From Liriodendron chinense (lineage: Eukaryota; Streptophyta; Magnoliopsida; Magnoliales; Magnoliaceae): a stretch of DNA of 64,000 nt. A model generated the notes under the pieces. That model did not search any database, had not been told where the DNA came from, and saw only the letters and a list, made by a program, of their open reading frames with translations. Shown here one piece after another: positions 58,033 to 64,000 of this stretch. Numbering within the stretch: position 1 is the stretch's first letter; the number at the start of each line of letters is the position of its first letter. A program made the translations under genes and the position numbers. The DNA is taken from NCBI GenBank assembly GCA_003013855.2, contig ML058408.1:3472001-3536000 (forward strand), read 5' to 3'.

Positions 58033-60232
58033 ATGGCTGGTGATTCTGAGGAGACTACCGTTCCCTTAGGAGATGCCACCCCGGAATCCTCTGCTTCTAG
58101 TAACGCAAGGGTTCCGGTAGGTCAGTATACAGCGGCCGGATATCCCTCCATTCTATCGGAGAACCTGCTGCTGGAGTTGCGGGAGAGATTTTCAATCCCT
58201 GACTCAGTCGCTCTCCGGTTACCCAGAGATGGAGAGACGCCAGACTCCCCTCCCCCAGGGTGTGTGGCCTTCTATGAGTATCAACTCATTCTGGGGGTTC
58301 GCCTTCCCCTCCATCCCTTCATCCGGGATGTACTTCGATACTATAAGATTGCCCCTGGGCAACTTATCGTGAATGGATGGAGGGTGGTCCTAAGCTCATT
58401 CGTCCTTTGGGCTCAAGCCGGGAACGGGGAGCTTACAGCTGATGAGTTCCTCCGCATGTTCCGCTTGAAGAAGGCACCCTCCAGCGAAGGCTGGTATTAT
58501 CTGTGTTATTGGTACCGGGATAACTTCGTGTTGGGAAAGCCCTCATCGAATTATCCCGTCTAGAGGAAGCGCTGGTTTTATGCATCCGGGAACTGGGAAT
58601 TTGCTTCTTCCAGGGGCCCAAGAGTAAACCGCTTTTTCTGTGAAGGTAGGCACAATCCCACATTGTGCAGTTTTTCTTCAATTAGGGTTTTAGGTTTTTA
58701 CTTCATTTGACCCTTGTTTGTGCTCGCAGGTATCCCGGCCTTGAGAAAACCGAATTTGAAAGGAGGGATCAACGAAAAAATTGTAAAGGTGTACAAGGTG
58801 CCTATTGGTGATAGGCACGTCGAGACTTGCTTGTCTCCCTCACGTCTTGCAGCAGCGGGCTTAATACCCAGAAGAGAAGTCGAGATGACGCAGGTCGGAG
58901 AGAAGAGAGGTCTACTGCCCCGGCTGAAGGGCACGATCTCCAAGAGACAGAAGAAAAACATCTGCCGGACCATCTCAACCATCCATCGAAAAGGGTAACG
59001 ATCAGCCTGCTCCTCTCGCGAGCAGGGCGGGGGCTCCAGCAGGGCCCGCTATTCCTTCACTGGTGGTCGCACCCGGGCCACCAGTGATTAATATCGTTGA
59101 CAATTTCCCAAATGGGGCAGGGTCCAGCTGCCCCCCAGCTGAAGAAGCTCGTGAGCAAACGGAGCCTCGAGAGATGGCTCCTGCTCGTGAGTCAGCTCCT
59201 GCTCGTGAGCTGATTCCTGCTGTCGAGCAGGGACCTGCTCGCGAGACGATGGCCCCTCCTCGTGAGCCGTCTGGGCTGATCGTTGCCCAACCTTCCGGTA
59301 GTGGGACATATTCTGTTCCTCGCCACCTCCACCCAATATGTAAATTCTTATTTGAGAACGTCCCGCCCCAATCCTTCGGCTCTCTTCCCGAGCCAAGCCC
59401 CGAGAGCCTCTTCCTTGAGGCAGGGATAAGGATGGCTCAGGTAGAACCTCCTAGTCCAAACTTTTATTATTTTGGGGTTTCTTAAGTATTTTTTCTCACC
59501 CCTCTTTTTTGTTTGCAGGGCTTGGACCTCATCTTGCGGACGAAGCGAGACATCGTCGCCGCTCGCCGCGTAATAGATGAGGCAGAGGAGAAGAGGATCG
59601 CTTTGGAGAAGGCGGTCTAGGGACGAGATCAACGCCTCAATTCCTGTGAGGCAATGATCTCCAAGAGAGATGAGGAGATAAAAATCCTCATTGAGAAAGT
59701 CCAAGTGTTGACCGAAAGGTATCAAGCTTTGGACACTAAGTTCACGAAGACCGCCGACTTGAAGGAGAAGGCGGAGAGAGAGAAGGAGATCTTTCGCCAA
59801 GACAAGATCTTATTGGAGGAGCGTCTTGCGGAGGCCAGGTCGCAGCTCAAGGAAGCCAACGAGAACTTGGAGAAAGAGCGCTCCGCTCTTGCACAGCTTA
59901 AGGACGACTCGATCCATTGGGACGAGGAGAAAGTCGCCCTTGTAAAAATGCTCTCTGAGGAAGGTCCTCGGGCAATCTCCGAGTTCCGGACTTCGCAGCT
60001 ATATGACGATGAACGATATGAGTCATATGATGCTGGTCGAGACTTTGCGCTAAGAGTAGTGCAACGAATGATCCCATCCTTCGATATGGGGGAATTCGGT
60101 CGAGTCGCGACCATCATAGCTGCAGAAGAACAAGCTGCTGCCGAAAACGAGGTGACTGAAGTCACGCAGGCTGGAGGGGCTCCTGAAACGGGCCCTGAAG
60201 TCGAGAGCGTGGCTCCTCCTCCAAGAGATTGA
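58033..60232 (+). pseudogene. Antisense gene of element E, Transposase_28-like, three exons
   Basis: Exon 1, 58033-58645: YPSILSENLLLELRERFSIP, YEYQLILGVRLPLHPFIRDV, LSSFVLWAQAGNGELTADEF. This is the 'putative gypsy-type transposon' domain (Pfam Transposase_28) by wording. Intron 58646-58729 (GTAGGC...CTCGCAG) keeps the frame. Exon 2, 58730-59440: IPALRKPNLKGGINEKIVKV, then a frame change between 58840 and 58985, then a PAREXXPARE repeat stretch (59160-59260). Intron 59441-59518 (GTAGAA...TTTGCAG). Exon 3, 59519-60232: a long coiled coil (EKAEREKEIFRQDKILLEER) and a Pro/Glu tail. In-frame TAGs at 58561-58563 and 59618-59620. A poly(A)-type TTAATGAAAAGA is near 60291. Likely nuclear or cytoplasmic role unknown. 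Confidence 0.8.
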
Positions 60233-60847
60233 TTTCCTTTTATTTTCTTCTCTCTTGTACTCGCGATCATGTATCTGTAATAGTTTAAACATTAATGAAA
60301 AGATATTTTTTGGAAGTGTTACTGTTTTGTTGCTGTTTTCTCTTTATCTTTCATTTGTGCTTTGTGTTGGTCTCATGTTGACTCATCAGAGGATGCGACC
60401 CCTTAATTCGAACACGAACTGCGCTGCTCGCATTTAGGGTGTACGACCCCATAATTCGAGACGAGCTGCAGTGCTCGCATTCTGGAAGTGCGATCCCTTT
60501 CATCAGTCGCGAGCAACTAACTCATGAAAAAATGAATTAGACTCAATCCGGGGGTTGTGTGACCGTGTCCACGTTGAGATAGACTGATCTATCGATTGAG
60601 ATTTTGATTCTACCAAGGGCAGAAGGTTGGTCAAGAGAGCACGTATGCTCTCTTCGGGGCTATTTTTAATCCATAAAATGGAGAAGCAACCAACTGGTAA
60701 TGATTTCAGTCCTACCAAGGGTAGGCAATTGGCCAAGAGGATGTGTATGCATTCTCTTCAGGGCTATTCAGGTCCATGTAAATGGAGTAGCGACCAAAAG
60801 ATATCCTTCACTTTATTCATAAAATGTTGTAATAAACTACATCGAAT
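60233..60847. other. Spacer between E's integrase and antisense gene
   Basis: No gene. Two short direct repeat pairs: GCGACCCCTTAATTCGA/ACGACCCCATAATTCGA near 60395 and 60441 (each ending GCTCGCATT), and a pair of about 83 bp near 60612 and 60713 beginning CTACCAAGGG and ending GGAG(A/T)AGC(A/G)ACC. Confidence 0.7.
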
Positions 60848-61828
60848 CTAGGGGTAGTATCGTAGCAAATGCTCTACGTGCCAAGGGCGTCGTACGGGCT
60901 TCCCTTGCATGTCTTCAAGATAATAAGTACCGGGTCGCACAACCCTAATAACCCGATACGGGCCTTCCCAATTTGGATCCAATGAACGAGCAGGAACTCC
61001 GAGATTTTGCCTTAGTACCAAATCTCCGGGTTGGAAGGATCTAGGCCGAACCTTAGCATTTCGATAACGAGCAATACGTTGTTGATACACTGCCACTCAT
61101 ACTTGAGAAGCATTTCTTCGCTCTTCCAAGAGATCGAGATGAAGTCGGAGGTTTTCCTGATTACTCGCGGGATCATACTGCTCGATCCGATATGAGGGCA
61201 CTTGAATTTCCACTGGTACCACCGTGTCGACACCAAATGCTAAGGAGAAAGGGGTTTCACCTGTTGATGTACAAGCCGTGGTTCTATATGCCCATAATAC
61301 TTCTGGCAGAAGCTCTGGCCACACCCCTTTACATTCATCTAGCTTGGTTTTTAAATGGTGCTTGATGATCTTATTCACTGCCTCGACCTGCCCATTCGCC
61401 TGAGGATGATATGGAGAAGTGCGGAGATTACGTATCTTCCATTTTTCACAAAATTCATCAAAGGCTGCGTTGTCGAACTGCGTTCCGTTGTCGGTAATTA
61501 TAGTGTGAGGAAGTCCGAAACGGCATATGATATTTCTCCATATGAACTTCGTTGTTTGTTTCTCAGTAATCTTGGCTAATGGTTTTGCCTCGGCCCAGTT
61601 GGTGAAATAATCAACCGCCACGATCGCGAACCTATTTTGTCCCTTCCCCATGGGTAAGGGCCCGATGATATCGACCCCCCATTGAGCAAAAGGCCAAGGA
61701 CTATCAACTGGGGTCATCCGCTCGGACGGTACATGAGGTATAGGTAAATATCGTTGGCACTTGTCACATTTTTTAGAAAATGCAATTGCGTCTGCTTTCA
61801 TAGTGGGCCAATAATATCCTTGCCTCAT
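60848..61828 (-). pseudogene. Element E integrase, one stop
   Basis: Starts in the zinc-binding part (RQGYYWPTMKADAIAFSKKC, CDKCQRY). Core WGVDIIGPLPMGKG, IITDNGTQF and NGQVEAVNK give intact D, D and E. Then WAYRTTACTSTGETPFSLAF and, after a TGA at 61097-61099, VAVYQQRIARYRNAKVRPRS and the GPY/F-like NWEGPYRVIRVVRPGTYYLE, ending at 60848. The TGA stands where related proteins have Arg (CGA), so a single transition explains it. Confidence 0.92.
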
Positions 61829-61846
61829 CGCTTTATATGCTAGGGA

Positions 61847-64000
61847 TCACCCCCTGGGATGGTTACCACATGCCCCCTGGTGTACTTCGTCTAGAACACG
61901 AAATGCTTCTTCTGGATGAAGACACCTTAAATAAGGCAAGGAGAAGCTTTTTCGCAACAATATTCCATCTTGCAAGGTGTACCTGGCAGCTCGAAGCCGA
62001 ATTTGTCTTACAGCTTTCTTGTCGTCTGGCAGGTATCCGTCTCTGAGATAAAGGATGATAGGATCCATCCAGCATGGGGATGATTGTACTGATATTACTT
62101 GCTCGAGAGTCGCTTGGTCGATACTCAGGTTCTGACGGTGCTCGATGGGGATCGAATGTGATAACTCCGATTCTGGTGCAGAGGTGAGCTTTGCCAAGGA
62201 ATCCGCAAGTTGGTTTTGCTCACGAGGAATATGAATTATTTCATAAGTCTTCAGTTTTGCGAGCAGGATGAGGACACGAGACTTGCACAACTCCATCCTT
62301 TCTTCTTTGGCTTTGAATTCACCAAGGACTTGGTTAACAATGAGCTGGGAGTCGCTATGAATTAACAGATTCTGAACTGCAAGGACAATGGCCAGTTCGA
62401 GACCAACGATCAGGGCCTCATATTCTGCTTCATTATTTGAGACACGAGACTCGAAACGCAGAGCATATTGAAAATGCGACCCGTCGGGGGCCACTAAAAT
62501 CAGGCCCGCTCCGCTGCCAGTGGCCCGCGACGACCCGTCCACGAAGAGTGACCAAGGAGGCTGGTCGCTGGTCATGGTATTATCTTCGGAAGAGTGTGTG
62601 AATTCTGCGATGAAGTCAGCTACGGCCTGGCCCTTGACTGCGGTCCTAGGACAGAATGAGATATCGTGCTCGCTGATCTCGACCGCCCATTTAGTTAACC
62701 GTCCGGAAGCCTCAGGTTTTTGAAGGACTTGTCGTAGCGGATGATTTGTCGGTACTAAAATAGCGTGGGCTTGAAAGTATGGTCGCAGTTTTCGAGCCAC
62801 CATGACTAAGGCTAGGGCCAGTTTTTTCAAATCAGAATACCGAGTTTCCGCATCAACCATTGCTCGACTAACATAATAAACGGGCCTTTGTACCCCGGAA
62901 TCTTCTCTTATTAAAGCGGCGCTAACGGCCGTAAAGAACACAGATAAATAAAGAATGAGCTGCTCATGTGCTACAGGTTTAGATAAAATGGGGGGTGTGC
63001 TCATGTATAGCTTCAATTGTTGGAAAGCTTCCTCACACTGTGGTGTCCATTTCCAATCAGATTTGGCCGTTGCACGAAGGAGTTTGAAGAATGGTAAACA
63101 TTTGTCAGATGCTCGCGAGATGAACTTGTTCAATGATGCGATGCGACCAGCCAGACGCTGGACGTCCTTCAGAGTGGTGGGGGATTTCATCTCTATCAAT
63201 GCTTTTATTTTTTCAGGATTTGCCTCAATTCCGCGCTGGCCGACCATGAACCCGAGAAACTTCCCTGCAGACACACCGAACGTACATTTTTCCGGGTTCA
63301 ATTTCATTTGATACCTCCTCATTAGGTCGAAGGCTTCTCGAAGATCAGAAATATGATCACCTTCTTCAGTGCTTTTCACGAGCATGTCATCAACATAAAC
63401 TTCCATATTCCTACCAATTTGAGCAGCGAATATTTTGTTGACGAGACGTTGATAAGTGGCCCCTGCATTTTTAAGACCGAACGGCATTACCTGGTAGCAA
63501 TATAATCTTCAATCTGTGATGAAGGCGGTATGCTGGCTATCAGGTGGATGAATCATGATTTGGTTGTAACCAGAATAAGCATCCATAAAGCTAAGCAGAG
63601 CGTGTCCAGCTGTTGAATCGACTAGCTGGTCGATCCGCGGTGTCGGGAAGCTATATTTGGGACATGCTTTGTTCAAGTCTGAATAGTTGACGCACATTCT
63701 CCATTTGCCATTAGCTTTCCGGACGAGAACTACGTTCGCGACCCACTCTGGGTAGTCAACTTCTTTTATGAAATTGGTCGCGAGCAGCTTCTCGACTTCA
63801 GTTTTGATCGCCATTTGCCTTTCTGCAGTGAAGGCACGTCGACGCTGGTGTACGGGTTTATGCTTTGGGTCGATGTTGAGACGATGTGCGATGACACTGG
63901 GATCGATGCCTGGCATATCTTTATGAGACCAAGCAAACACGTCCTGGTATTCAGTGAGGAAACGGATCAAATCTTCGCGGTGGTCACTGGTTAAGGAGGA
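61847..64000 (-). pseudogene. Element E reverse transcriptase and double RNase H, two stops
   Basis: Open to the window edge at 64000. Entry YQDVFAWSHKDMPGIDPSVI; RT blocks ANGKWRMCVNYSDLNKACPK (Asn where Asp is usual), FMDAYSGYNQI, then a TGA near 63508, then YQVMPFGLKNAGATYQRLVN and EVYVDDMLVKS (YVDD). First RNase H: LILYLSVFFTAVSAALIRED, TRYSDLKKLALALV. Second, archaeal-type RNase H: WSLFVDGSSRATGSGAGLIL, SNNEAEYEALIVGLELA, IHSDSQLIVNQ. The frame runs on to the integrase His motif and a TGA at 61847-61849 (NHPRG then stop then SLAYKAM). Retand-type Tat by wording. Confidence 0.92.

Larger units (their letters stand above)
56540..64000 (-). mobile_element. Element E: Retand/Tat-like Ty3/gypsy element, partial
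   Basis: Minus-strand element whose 3' LTR lies at 56540-57605 and whose gag, protease and 5' LTR are beyond the right edge. Order on the minus strand: RT, RNase H plus archaeal-type RNase H, integrase, then an antisense gene and the 3' LTR. It is inserted in A's 3' LTR after GGATCCT. Its polyprotein is almost intact: three in-frame TGA codons only, each at a position where CGA is expected. Confidence 0.92.

Overview
The window is flowering-plant nuclear DNA made almost entirely of nested LTR retrotransposons. I recognise no host gene, rRNA, tRNA gene or CRISPR array. The plant call rests on Athila-, Ogre/Tat- and chromovirus-type Ty3/gypsy elements, a Ty1/copia fragment, plant-type MITEs, and primer-binding sites matching plant tRNA ends. 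The species cannot be read from the sequence. The fold-back element at 2699-3199 reminds me of a repeat I associate with magnoliid genomes, but that is memory, not a search.

Layout. 1-3489: non-coding flank with a fold-back MITE and a (TA)n tract. 3490-5282: left end of a copia element (LTR, PBS, broken gag, start of protease), cut by the next element. 5283-56539: an old Athila-like element (A), opened by four later events. In its protease sits element C (9072-43571), a giant Ogre/Tat-like element on the minus strand, about 23.8 kb once its own inserts are removed, with TSD agggg. C carries two degenerate antisense (plus-strand) genes with introns. One is split by a young Athila element B (19631-29299, TSD ctcga) and by a 471-bp hAT-like MITE (30329-30799, TSD ctgactga). 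A 1.44-kb inversion (42133-43571) then flipped part of C's right LTR together with part of A's protease. A's right LTR holds element D (48884-56385), a non-coding chromovirus derivative with 2.8-kb LTRs, and element E (56540 to beyond the right edge), a Retand/Tat-like element on the minus strand with a three-exon antisense gene behind its own promoter-like region.

Order of events read from nesting: copia, then A, then C, then B and the MITE in C. D and E each came after A. B is the youngest datable element (LTRs about 1% different by eye). C's LTRs differ by about 5% over the stretch I compared, D's by about 3%. All gag-pol regions carry stops or frameshifts, many of them CGA to TGA or TGG to TAG, the signature of methyl-cytosine deamination. 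Two catalytic aspartates have become asparagine (B protease, C integrase).

The points most worth following are the spliced antisense genes in the two Tat-type elements, the promoter-like block driving the one in E, and the periodic dyad or minisatellite arrays that end about 100 bp upstream of the LTR TATA box in three different families.
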